The notes under the pieces were generated by a model. It was not told the DNA's origin. It ran no database searches and saw only the letters and a program-made list of their open reading frames with translations. Shown piece after piece: positions 39,101-48,155 of a DNA stretch of 64,000 nucleotides. The DNA lies in contig JAGKQI010000101.1 of the NCBI GenBank assembly GCA_018806915.1, positions 186,001-250,000 of the forward strand, in the 5' to 3' direction. Position 1 is the stretch's first letter. Each line of letters opens with the position of its first letter. The position numbers were made by a program, and so were the translations under genes. The stretch is from Phytophthora colocasiae (Eukaryota; Oomycota; Peronosporomycetes; Peronosporales; Peronosporaceae).

Positions 39101-39273
39101 AATCGAGCTTCTCCTCGAGTCATGTACGATGCATCGCTTGTCTGGATCCTCCTCGTCGTTGTAACAGAAGGCACCCATCCATCCTTTTCAAGACGATACT
39201 GACACAGAATATTTGTAGTTCCTTTTGGCGTGAACCGTGTCTCCTTCAAGTGAATCAAAGCACCAGCACTCAA
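36105..39273 (-). pseudogene. Copia pol remnant (integrase, reverse transcriptase, RNase H)
   Basis: Read right to left in several frames: pre-integrase motif LRWHMRFAHP (about 38990); integrase core with HDEASRFTW and SCDQGGEF (38552-38785) and the final Glu region (about 38480); a long Ser/Asp-rich linker (37457-38400); RT with DIDFVTAFLNG-like motif (about 37180) and YVDDIV (about 36940); RNase H with ADADHA and CDNQSA ending at 36105. Frames break near 39030, 38790, 38560, 38400, 37450, 37350 and 37080. Confidence 0.88.
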
Positions 39274-39391
39274 AGGATCATTTGCATCCTTCGCACGGCT
39301 TACAACACGTCAAAGGTTTGCAGAGCTAATGCCACCTTCCCAGTCTTGAAAGTAAACATTGTCCGTCGTCAGCGACTCAAACGCTCGCTCA

Positions 39392-40566
39392 TCAGTACAA
39401 ACATGCGTCCGCAGCACCCGAATCCATCATCCAGTCACCATTGTAGTCGAGATGTTTTCCGGTCGCAATACGCATCGCCGAAACCGTCCTCACCATACCG
39501 ATACGCTCTACTTCGCACTCGCCTTCCACTCGGCGAATCATCTTCATCATGCTAGATTTAGATTCCGCAGCGCCTGCAGCTGCTTTGGCAGCCTCCTCTT
39601 CACGCTTCTTCTTCTGCTTTGCCAGATATCCGTAGCACTCATCCCGGCGATGGCCCTTCTTATCGCAGAACCAGCACTTCAACTTGCTTTTGTCGAACTT
39701 GCCTTTCTTCTTTCTGCTCGGATTGCCATCCTTGCCAGTCGCCATGCGCTTGTGCCCGGATTCCATCGCCGGCATTACTTTCGTCAAACCAGCAGCTTCC
39801 TTAGCTTTCGTGGCAGTTGAGCTCGCCTCATGAGCTTTGTCTGTCTCCGCCTCACCACGTAAGGTGTTGAGCACAACATCCAACGTCACTTCAGGTTGGT
39901 CAGGCAGTCGTTGGTTGAAGAGCCGAACGACATTGCGGTGAGTTTCTTCAACTCCTTGCAGGATAATATTCACCATCTCACTGTCAGCAATAACCTCGTT
40001 CATGTTCTCCAGTTGCCGACGTAGGTCCTCCACATCGTCCAACCACTCATCCATGTTGCCGCCTACTGTGAACACACTCGTGTACAACTTTCTCCGTAGT
40101 CGAATTACGCTAGAAAAGGCCCTTTTGGTCTTGTCAGCCTCAAATGCCTTCCACATGTCGAATCCCGATGTGTACTTGCATGCTTTACGCGAGTCTCTTT
40201 GCAACAACCCACGCAACAGTGTGTCAACCTAAACGTATTCTTGTCCTCGTAGATCTGCTGCTCCGCAGCATTCGTACTCGGTCTCAACGTGCCGTCGATA
40301 ATGCTCCAGCATCCACGTTGACCCAGAAAGTACGCAGCTGTGCGCGATACAGATCGTATCCGCCATCCTCCGTGTACTGCGGCGGCTTGTTCGTTCCCCA
40401 GTGCAACTCGGGCATCAGCACTCCTTGGTGCAGCACCACCACCGGCTTGCATGGCACTCGCATTCACTCCAGGTGCACCACTATTAGACGCACCACTTGG
40501 TTGGTTTCCACCCGATCCAGCATTGGGCGGAACTGGCTGGTTGCCCTGTTGCCCGCCACCAGTCAT
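39392..40566 (-). pseudogene. Copia gag and start of protease, frameshifted
   Basis: The N-terminal part (40566-40216) is Gly/Asn/Ala-rich, followed by the WSIIDGT-type UBN2 gag start. The frame then shifts to 40216-39392, which covers the rest of the capsid-like domain and a zinc knuckle CWFCDKKGHRRDEC (about 39640-39681). A protease motif MDSGA lies at about 39410, close to a premature stop. Confidence 0.85.
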
Positions 40567-40627
40567 GATTACTTAACCGTCGCTTGTTATCTGCTACTTC
40601 ACTTGAGTCAGCACTTGAAAACGCCTT

Positions 40628-40639
40628 TGGGCTCATAAC
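40628..40639 (-). other. Copia primer-binding site matching initiator Met-tRNA anticodon arm
   Basis: On the element strand GGTTATGAGCCC directly follows the 5' LTR. This complements the GGGCTCATAACC anticodon stem-loop of eukaryotic initiator Met-tRNA. Drosophila copia and yeast Ty5 are known to prime from an internal half-tRNA of this type rather than the CCA end. Confidence 0.75.
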
Positions 40640-41061
40640 CTTCGAGAACAGGCAGTTTAGCGGCGCACGGTGACGAGTTCTTCTTCTTGAATATGTGTTG
40701 GAAAAGGGCTGGTAGGCAGTTTAGCAGTAGTGTCAGGTATTTGGCAAAATGCAAAGTGAGGAATATATTTTCTTTTGTCAGTGGTGTTGTGTTCACTAAG
40801 GGGAACGCACCGAGCGGAAAACCCCTTTTGGCCCCGATGGTCACTGCAGGCTGCCTATAGCAGCGGAGAGTCAACAACAGTCAGAGCAGTCGTTTTACAC
40901 CTCTCCATGACCACGGCCTCAATCACAACCTTCACTCAATCACCTCAATCATATTCACTCCATCACCTCAATCATACTAACCGTTGCACCCATTGCACCC
41001 AGTGTGCTGCAACCGGAGTGACTACCAATCCATCGTTGCGTGTCCACAACAGGATCTCACA
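40640..41061 (-). repeat. Copia 5' LTR (right)
   Basis: 422 bp, almost identical to 35445-35863. On the plus strand an open frame runs from this LTR into the TIR half of the host gene. Confidence 0.93.
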
Positions 41062-41066
41062 CCGAC

Positions 41067-42324
41067 AACCGGGGATACGGCACTACACGTTGCTGTTCGT
41101 GAAGAGAACGAAGCGTCTGCGTTGGCTGCGTTGGCCAGTGGTGGAGATCTCATGCGAATGAACAGTGAAGGTTTGCGGCCACTCGACTGCACGGCGTCTA
41201 CACGGCTGCTGTTCGAGCTCAAGCGTGCTGCTGGTCAACGCGACGTCATGATCAGCTACACCCACTCGCATCTGGAGTTCGCTCGGAAGCTGAGACAGTC
41301 ACTCGAGGAGGCGAACGTGACGACGTGGTTGGATCTCATGGATCCCAGTGGAATTGGTGGTGGTTCCGTTTGGCGCGAGGAAATCGCTCGAGGGATCACA
41401 AACGCGTCCGTGGTGCTCTGTATTCTAACGGAAGACTACGCGTCGTCGGAGTGGTGTTTGAAGGAACTGGCATTGGCAAAACAAGTGGGGACTCCCATTC
41501 TTGCTGTCTCGACTGAAGGCGCCGTGGTGGATGAGAACTTGCAAGTTTACTTGTATACCCGTCAGATTGTTCCGTTTGAGCCTGCGATCGTGAAGCTTCG
41601 ACAAGATGACGGTCGAGTTGAGTACGATTACGACGAGAACAGGTATCGATCTCAATTTCACCTGCTTCTGGATGGTGTCCGCGATGAAGTGGAGAAACAT
41701 CGCTACGTCACAAGACAGAAGAATATCGCCAGCAACCGACCGTCTACACATACACCTGACGACCGGAGCAACCGAGGGCCAATGCACTTGATGGACCTGA
41801 CCAGTACTGCAACGACCAATCCATTTGACATGACCGATGGCCAGTATGTTTTCCTATCGCATGGAGACAAGCACGCACTCTTCGTACAGCAATTCGCCTC
41901 GCAACTGTGGGAAGCAGGGATCCCTTGTTACATTGATCAAAGCGTCAGTGGTGAACACTTTTCCACTCGCATTGAGACAGCACAGCAAACCATTCGACGC
42001 TGTTCGTGCTTTGTAGTCCTCATATCCAGACAGACCATGGGGAACGAGTTGGTACGCGATCAACTAGCGTTTGCCGAAGACAAAGGACGACCGATCTTCC
42101 CTGTACTGTTGAATCACCTGGACCCGGCACTGGACAAACGTTACACCTTCGTGCGCAGCGAGTTGTTCCACTTCATGTCGAACGGCATGGGCTTCAAGAG
42201 TAGCTTCGACCTGCTAGTTAGAGCTTTGAGGCCGCATTGCTCTCTAGACGCGACTCCTTACACCGACTCGGGAAGTGAGGCAGACCAGAGTATTGATGCT
42301 AGCAGTGCTCGTGTTCGCATGTAA
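41067..42324 (+). pseudogene. Ankyrin-TIR-TIR copy 2, 3' part (last ankyrin repeat and both TIR domains)
   Basis: It continues the frame of the 5' part after the duplicated CCGAC. It encodes the last ankyrin repeat, TIR1 with SSEWCLKELA (catalytic-type Glu kept), and TIR2 with FVFLSHGDKHA and LVRDQL (Glu replaced by Gln). The first in-frame ATG after the junction is at the MRMNSEG motif, so transcription from LTR or element sequence could give a TIR-only product. Up to about 41680 the sequence is nearly identical to copy 1; after that the copies diverge. Confidence 0.88.
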
Positions 42325-42447
42325 TTCCGTCGTAGCCAAGAAACATACCACCAAGAATAGCGGAGATAGTCATGAACCCCCCTCGATATAGCGGCAGTAT
42401 TCTTGGGTTCCCGGTCTTGAGATCCCTGTCACTCCAATTCCAAACGG

Positions 42448-45400
42448 ATGCAGAGCAACTTGGCACCTGCCGTGACGCCTCGCCCCGTGAAACCCGGGGC
42501 GGCCGCGGCACGTAGCGGTCGAACCTACCTGCTTAGTGCTTCTCCCATCAAGTTATCGTCTCCTGATGCGAAAGCTCAAGCGGTGATCCGACCAGCCGAG
42601 TCGCCAATTCCTCCGTCCATGCGGAAGAAGCCACTCATCTTAAGTGGTGACATCCGCAACCTCGGTAGCAACTTCCAGTTGGCCACATCTCGAGAAACAC
42701 TGTCGTTGACGCACTTGGGGGACGTCTTCGCAGCACACGGCATTGTCGTCACTCGAGCGGAGGCTCAAGCGCTTCGGCATGAATTCGAAGAGAACAACGA
42801 TCGAGGCCTCAGCTACGTTGACTTTGTCGATGAACTCGCTCGATCACTGCGCGGTCCGACAACCGGCGCCCCGGACACGGGTTGTCCCATTGAAAGTAGC
42901 GGTCTCGTCGCTGGTGCTGCTACGCGTGTGCAGATTAAGAAGCCTCGACTTGCGGAACACCTTTCGAGGTTGAGTACTCGCCACACGCAGCTTGTAGGCG
43001 AAGTACGAACTCTACTTGGGGCCAATCTACGTCTCTCTTGGGCTGCCGTCCGCGATGCCTGCCGAGCGGCTGAAACCGGCGCTGGCGGAACTGGAAAACT
43101 ACCAAAAGCTACGTTTGCACGTGTACTAACTGGGCTCCAGATCCCTTCGCTGTCGCCCGCAGCTATCGAGGAGCTCTCACAAGATGGCACCAACATCGAC
43201 TACCACGAGTTTCTGGCGCAATTCGGCAGTAGCTTCAAGCACGGAGATACCAACAACGTTTGGAACTCGTTGGTTTTTGATCGACCGGCCGGTAAAGCGG
43301 TCGCGGAGGTGGATATCGGCACGGGGGCCAACAACATCACCGCTACGAACAAGACACTGCAATCTCCTGGCGTCTCGAGTGCTTTAGGGCATTTTCCGAC
43401 GAAAAGCCCCACCAAGGCTTCGAACAAACTAACGGGAACAGGGAAAGACCCCGTCGTGCTTGAACAACTCCGTATTGTGGTGGGAAATCGTATGAAACCT
43501 CGTAGTGAAGAAGTTCTTTGCGCTTTCGAGGGTCTGGATCCGTCCGACTCGGGTCTCGTTCCTTCTGCCGTCTTTGCTCAAGCTCTACGTGATTTCAGTC
43601 TAGTCGACTCAGAAGATGACGTTGCTACAGTGCTTTGCGCTTTAGACGGAGGCAATGACACCGTCGACTATCGGAAGTTCGTAAGTAGTTTTGGAGACGT
43701 GACGCACCCGCGAGGAACTGCAGCGATGAAGCGCAGTCTACAGGAGAACAGCTCCCTGGTGTTCACAGGCAACAAAGACGTCAAAGGAGCGTTCAAGAAC
43801 CGGGTGGCTCTATCTTCGCCTGGCAATGAGCTCAAAGAAGCGTTCTCCCGTCTACCTGACGCCAGTTGGAGAGCGATTCACGTGGAACTTGAGCTCAGTG
43901 ACCCACGCAAAGGCGGTCTTGTACCTGCAGCCGAACTGCTTCGAGTACTGAGCAAACATCTTGGTCCGTTGCCGTCACGGCACTTCGGGTCGTTGTTTCG
44001 AGCTTGTGGATCTCACGCGCATCAACTCATGGACTACCGGACGCTAGTCAAGAGCTACAGGCCACGCGTAGCTGACACGGAGAGTTTCTTCGCTCCTCCA
44101 CTGCAAGGTGAAGGTGCACGAGGGGCTTTAGCAGTTGGTCGTCAACACAGCCAACAGGCTACAGCACCGACCGAGTCTCTCGTCCTGGTGTGGAGCGTAC
44201 GCGTAGCAAGAGCTCGTTTGGGTGCTGTAGAGTGGCGAGCTCTTCAAGACCGTCTCGCTTCATGCGACCCACGTCGACAAGGTCGCGTATCCACGCCAGC
44301 CTTTGCCCTCGCAGTGCGTGAAGCTTTGTCACTGACTGAAGCGCAGGTGGCTTTCCTCTGCTACTTCTACGAAGACCGCAGTATTGCTACCGACGCGCCG
44401 TTGATCCGGTACGCGTCATTCTTGACGGACTATGAAGATCCAGGACTAGAAGCAGACGACAGCAATGGGTCTGAAGACGTAACCCCCCGTGCAAACAATC
44501 GAGTAGCAGGAGGGGGGACGACACCATCACAAGGAAACCCAGACTTGGATCTAGGTGCGGAGTTAGAGTACATACGCCAGTTCTTTCGAGCCAATGTGGT
44601 CGAGTTAGAAGGGAAATTGGTAGCGGAAGACGTGGAGCGCCGTGGGTTTGTTACTCTTCCGGTATTCATGCGTATCTGCACCAAGTTGAGCTCAGACACG
44701 GGCAGTAAATGGCGCGAAACACGCGCGACCGCGAAGTTTCTTGCCCGATACATTGCGCGTGGCGGTCAGTTTTACTACCGGGGTTTCTTGCTGGATATGG
44801 ACTGTAAAGCTGGTCTTCAATCTCAAGCTCTTGTGGTACAAGAAGACGATGAAGAGGACGAGGAACGAGACGACGTTGATGTGAATCTCTCCAAGGAGAA
44901 AGCTCTAGATGCCCATGAGGCTCGTGCAGCGATACGTCATCTCCTGACGGTCTCACGTTCCCAACAAAGTGCAGTCTACAAACTCTTGGCTAACATGGAC
45001 CCCAGTAGTTCTGGTCTCGTGACGTACCCAGAATTACGTCGTGCTCTTGAGCGTCTGGGTGTCAATTTACGGGATGATGCAGTGGTGCAGGAGTTATTTA
45101 ATTTCTATGAGGAAGAAGACGCTCGCGGTGATCGAACAACTGGTCAAGTGAAGTATCTACAGTTTCTACAAGCTCTGGGCGGCCGAGACCCCGATAAAGT
45201 GGGCAAGGATTCGTCCATGAGTGATCTCTCCAGTCACTGCTCGTACTATAGCGCTGTGGGCATCAGTCCTCGAGCTGTACGTCGCTCTCAAGCTGGAATC
45301 GTGGCTTCTAGACAGCTTACAGGTCGCGCTGGACACGTCTTGGCAGCTCAAGCTGTAACGAACAGTGTTGAAAACCCTCGAGCAGCTCTGAACGCTGGTG

Positions 45401-46017
45401 TCAGCTCTTCAGGCGGTGCCGCTGCAGTGGAACAGAAACTCCAGAAAGCGCTCCAAGCTCAAGGGAAAACAGCGTGGAAGAGCTTGGCACGGAAACTCCA
45501 GGCTCTAGATACTGAACGGCGAGGAAGTGTTACTCCTTCTTCATTACGGAAAGTTCTTAGCGAACTAGGCATCGAACTTGACCAGGAAGAGATCGTCCGG
45601 CTGCAGTTAAAGTACGACGCTGAGCAAAATGGACGTCTCAACTATCACGCGATGCTCCGTCAGCTCACAAGTGCATTGAGTAACATCGGATCTGGTAGCA
45701 ACGGGGCTGGAGCTGGTGAATTGCTGCCAAGTTTGACACTAGCATCCCCCAGGAGGAATAAACCGAGTGGCAGTGACAATGTGCCGGAAGATCTGCGTGT
45801 CGGTGTTCAAGCCAAGTGGAAGGAAGTGTACGCGTCACTGAAGACAATGGACAAGAGCAATTGTGGTCGCGTCAGTGCTGCACATTTCCGTCAACTACTC
45901 GAATGGTACGCGCTGCCTATTACAGATACGAGTTTTCTAGCTCTATTACGAGCATTCGATGTGGACGATGGACTTGTCGACTACAACCGCTTCATGCGCG
46001 CCTGTTTTCAAGAGTAA
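42448..46017 (+). CDS. EFCAB6-like protein with many degenerate EF-hand pairs
   Basis: An 1189-aa protein with an ATG start. At least six repeating units of about 150-200 residues each hold an EF-hand-like pair: for example DPSDSGLVPSAVF, DPSSSGLVTYPEL, DTERRGSVTPSSL, DKSNCGRVSAAHF, usually followed by a YxxF/L helix. Most loops lack the position-12 Glu (DPSSSGLVTYPEL keeps it), so little calcium binding is expected. This layout is that of EFCAB6/DJBP, a protein of ciliated cells. Oomycete zoospores are flagellated, so an axonemal role is plausible. A coiled-coil gene converges on it with only 34 bp between stop codons. Confidence 0.8.
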   Translation: MQSNLAPAVTPRPVKPGAAAARSGRTYLLSASPIKLSSPDAKAQAVIRPAESPIPPSMRKKPLILSGDIRNLGSNFQLATSRETLSLTHLGDVFAAHGIVVTRAEAQALRHEFEENNDRGLSYVDFVDELARSLRGPTTGAPDTGCPIESSGLVAGAATRVQIKKPRLAEHLSRLSTRHTQLVGEVRTLLGANLRLSWAAVRDACRAAETGAGGTGKLPKATFARVLTGLQIPSLSPAAIEELSQDGTNIDYHEFLAQFGSSFKHGDTNNVWNSLVFDRPAGKAVAEVDIGTGANNITATNKTLQSPGVSSALGHFPTKSPTKASNKLTGTGKDPVVLEQLRIVVGNRMKPRSEEVLCAFEGLDPSDSGLVPSAVFAQALRDFSLVDSEDDVATVLCALDGGNDTVDYRKFVSSFGDVTHPRGTAAMKRSLQENSSLVFTGNKDVKGAFKNRVALSSPGNELKEAFSRLPDASWRAIHVELELSDPRKGGLVPAAELLRVLSKHLGPLPSRHFGSLFRACGSHAHQLMDYRTLVKSYRPRVADTESFFAPPLQGEGARGALAVGRQHSQQATAPTESLVLVWSVRVARARLGAVEWRALQDRLASCDPRRQGRVSTPAFALAVREALSLTEAQVAFLCYFYEDRSIATDAPLIRYASFLTDYEDPGLEADDSNGSEDVTPRANNRVAGGGTTPSQGNPDLDLGAELEYIRQFFRANVVELEGKLVAEDVERRGFVTLPVFMRICTKLSSDTGSKWRETRATAKFLARYIARGGQFYYRGFLLDMDCKAGLQSQALVVQEDDEEDEERDDVDVNLSKEKALDAHEARAAIRHLLTVSRSQQSAVYKLLANMDPSSSGLVTYPELRRALERLGVNLRDDAVVQELFNFYEEEDARGDRTTGQVKYLQFLQALGGRDPDKVGKDSSMSDLSSHCSYYSAVGISPRAVRRSQAGIVASRQLTGRAGHVLAAQAVTNSVENPRAALNAGVSSSGGAAAVEQKLQKALQAQGKTAWKSLARKLQALDTERRGSVTPSSLRKVLSELGIELDQEEIVRLQLKYDAEQNGRLNYHAMLRQLTSALSNIGSGSNGAGAGELLPSLTLASPRRNKPSGSDNVPEDLRVGVQAKWKEVYASLKTMDKSNCGRVSAAHFRQLLEWYALPITDTSFLALLRAFDVDDGLVDYNRFMRACFQE

Positions 46018-46051
46018 ATACCAATTAACTACGTCATAAATATTTTATCAA

Positions 46052-48070
46052 TCAGTTGAGCTGTCGTCGTCTTGGACTGGTAGCTACTGAGGTGTTGGTG
46101 GGTGCTGTACTGGTTCGACGATTGCCAGGGAGTACATTTCCATTCATGTAACGATTCTCCTGCTTCTCAGTACGCCGCTGTTCACGGAAATGTGCTGCTA
46201 CGATCTCGGCATCGGGTATGAATGGCATCGGAGATGAGAGTTTTCGCTGTTGTAGCGGTGGCGGTTGCAACCTCCGGGCCTCGTGAGCCTGGTGGAGGAT
46301 TGTTTCTGCTTGACGAAGTGTCTCCTTTTCTTGGTTCTTGATCGCTCTTCTCATAACGATAGCATCTCGTCGCTCTTCATCTGCTTCCTCCTCCTTAATG
46401 ATGGAGATTGTAGAGCCATGGAAAGCGCTGGCGAAGGCGACAGCAACACGTTGCGACTGACCCACAGGCGCGAACTGCTCTAGTCGAGCCACTTGGGGCA
46501 TGGAATACCCCAGTGCAGGCAATTTAAGCCATTCACGTTGCAAACCACGGCGTCCGACGTCTCGAGCGAGTTGAATGAGCGTCTGCAGAGCTGGAGCTAC
46601 ACTTTTCAACGCCATTTCCGCTGGTTGAGAACCTCCCATAACTGTACGCGCAGTTGTCAACAGCGAAGCAGGTGGAATTAAAGCCATTCCCGGTCGATCT
46701 TCGAGACATTGCAGTAACTCGACAATATGGAGCACGCCCTGCTGGACGTACACGAACGCTTTCAACTGCGTGTTCATCCGTTCTCGAGCTTGATTCTTCT
46801 CGAACTCTTGTGCGTGAAGAGCTCCTTCCAGTCGGTCCCGTAGGCGATGGCGGCGTTCGGCAACACCCGTTGGGCCGGACACGCGAAGACGCGACGCCAT
46901 CGCATCGTGCGCCTGTTGCTCACGTATGAGCCGAGCACCTTCAACACGCAGCTCCGCCTCGATCTCACGAAGTCGAGCAGTACTCTCTCGATGGGACTGG
47001 AAGCGCTCAAGTACGACGTTGAGGTCAGATTCCCCGGTTTCGCGCAAGACCCGCGCATATTGACCTTCATAGACGGCGAAAAGCGTCTCCCGTTTGCTCG
47101 CGTCTACATCGGCCGCTAGGACCGTATAGCTATCTCTTCTGTGTATTCGAGACGCCGGTGTTCGGCCTTTGGAAATGGTCGCAGTGGCGTTTGATAGTGA
47201 TCTGCTGGCCACTTTCGAGTCACCATTGGTCCGGGTGTGGATAAACCGAAGCAGTTCGTCTCGACGGCGATCGGCGTCGTATCTGCGCTGGTTGATCACC
47301 AGTCGAGACGCTAATTCATCCCGATACGACTCGAGAACGGGCAACCCGTTCCGCTTGAACGCCGTTCGCTTGTCGTGAAGGTCTCGTAGCTGCTGCCGGG
47401 TCACTCGGTTCTTGTCAGATTCAACTTGAACGCGACTTCGACACAGTGTCCTCTCCCTGTGAGCTACCCGTTGCCGTTCAGCCTGCAGATCTGCGCTCGC
47501 TTCGAGGTAACGCACTTGTTGGTTGAGTCTTTCGTGCATGTAGCGTAGGCGCTTCTTGTAGGACTCTTGGTGAGCGATTTCCTCTTTCAAACCGGACAAG
47601 ACATCGGTACACTTGGCAGTTTGTTCGTCAATGGGTGTGAATGCTGGTGTATGAACAGGAGATGAATCGAAGGCGTGAAGATGACGTTGAGCTAGTGTCA
47701 GTTCTCCTTGTCTCCGTGCAATGGTAGCCTGTACTTCATGTAGTTGACGCTGTGCCTCCATTGTGATTGCTCTTTGCTCGTCGATTTCTTGACGGATTAC
47801 ACGTTGGACTATGAGATTGTGACGAGTTGGAACTGGAGTTCCAGACTGTCTCCAAAGCTGCACTGCGGCAGTGCATGGGCGAGTTCTTGGGCTGGTAAAG
47901 CTTGAAGTTGGAGGTGGACGTGGATGGCGACTGGATTGAGGTCGAGATCCTGCAGTGATGAGTTTCCGACTCGCAGCAGCAGCAGACGTTGGACGACTAC
48001 TTCGGCCTGGTGGAGCACTAACAATCCCCACAAACGATGGCATCGGCGAACTTTCGCCTTGCCTCGTCAT
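46052..48070 (-). CDS. Coiled-coil protein of unknown function
   Basis: A 672-aa protein with an ATG start. Residues 1-75 are Ser/Pro/Arg-rich and disordered. Long charged coiled-coil stretches span about 85-310 and 325-460 (QRxL/ExxR heptads, many Arg/Glu). A helical globular part follows (about 470-560), then a basic helical tail. There is no enzyme motif. The shape and the neighbouring EFCAB6-like gene suggest a cytoskeletal or axonemal structural protein, but this is a weak inference. It is separated from the acyl-CoA synthetase gene by 85 bp. Confidence 0.75.
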   Translation of the reverse strand: MTRQGESSPMPSFVGIVSAPPGRSSRPTSAAAASRKLITAGSRPQSSRHPRPPPTSSFTSPRTRPCTAAVQLWRQSGTPVPTRHNLIVQRVIRQEIDEQRAITMEAQRQLHEVQATIARRQGELTLAQRHLHAFDSSPVHTPAFTPIDEQTAKCTDVLSGLKEEIAHQESYKKRLRYMHERLNQQVRYLEASADLQAERQRVAHRERTLCRSRVQVESDKNRVTRQQLRDLHDKRTAFKRNGLPVLESYRDELASRLVINQRRYDADRRRDELLRFIHTRTNGDSKVASRSLSNATATISKGRTPASRIHRRDSYTVLAADVDASKRETLFAVYEGQYARVLRETGESDLNVVLERFQSHRESTARLREIEAELRVEGARLIREQQAHDAMASRLRVSGPTGVAERRHRLRDRLEGALHAQEFEKNQARERMNTQLKAFVYVQQGVLHIVELLQCLEDRPGMALIPPASLLTTARTVMGGSQPAEMALKSVAPALQTLIQLARDVGRRGLQREWLKLPALGYSMPQVARLEQFAPVGQSQRVAVAFASAFHGSTISIIKEEEADEERRDAIVMRRAIKNQEKETLRQAETILHQAHEARRLQPPPLQQRKLSSPMPFIPDAEIVAAHFREQRRTEKQENRYMNGNVLPGNRRTSTAPTNTSVATSPRRRQLN

Positions 48071-48155
48071 TTAGCAGAGTTGTAAATGTGTACAACTCGA
48101 GTTTAATTTAGAGAACGAGTCGTATTGATGAAGTGGTTATGCAGAAGGAGCTTCA

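Larger units (their letters stand above)
35445..41061 (-). mobile_element. Ty1/Copia LTR retrotransposon inserted in ankyrin-TIR copy 2
   Basis: 5617 bp with two almost identical LTRs (35445-35863 and 40640-41061) and a 5-bp target duplication CCGAC (35440-35444 and 41062-41066). Internal coding order on the minus strand is gag, protease, integrase, RT, RNase H, as in Copia. The coding region is broken into about nine frames, so this copy is not autonomous. LTRs start TG and end AA when read on the element's own strand. Confidence 0.95.

Noticed and set aside
40984..41066. LTR-derived N-terminus of the TIR-containing frame
   Set aside because: It starts at TTG inside the Copia LTR; the true upstream gene part is at 33475-35444.
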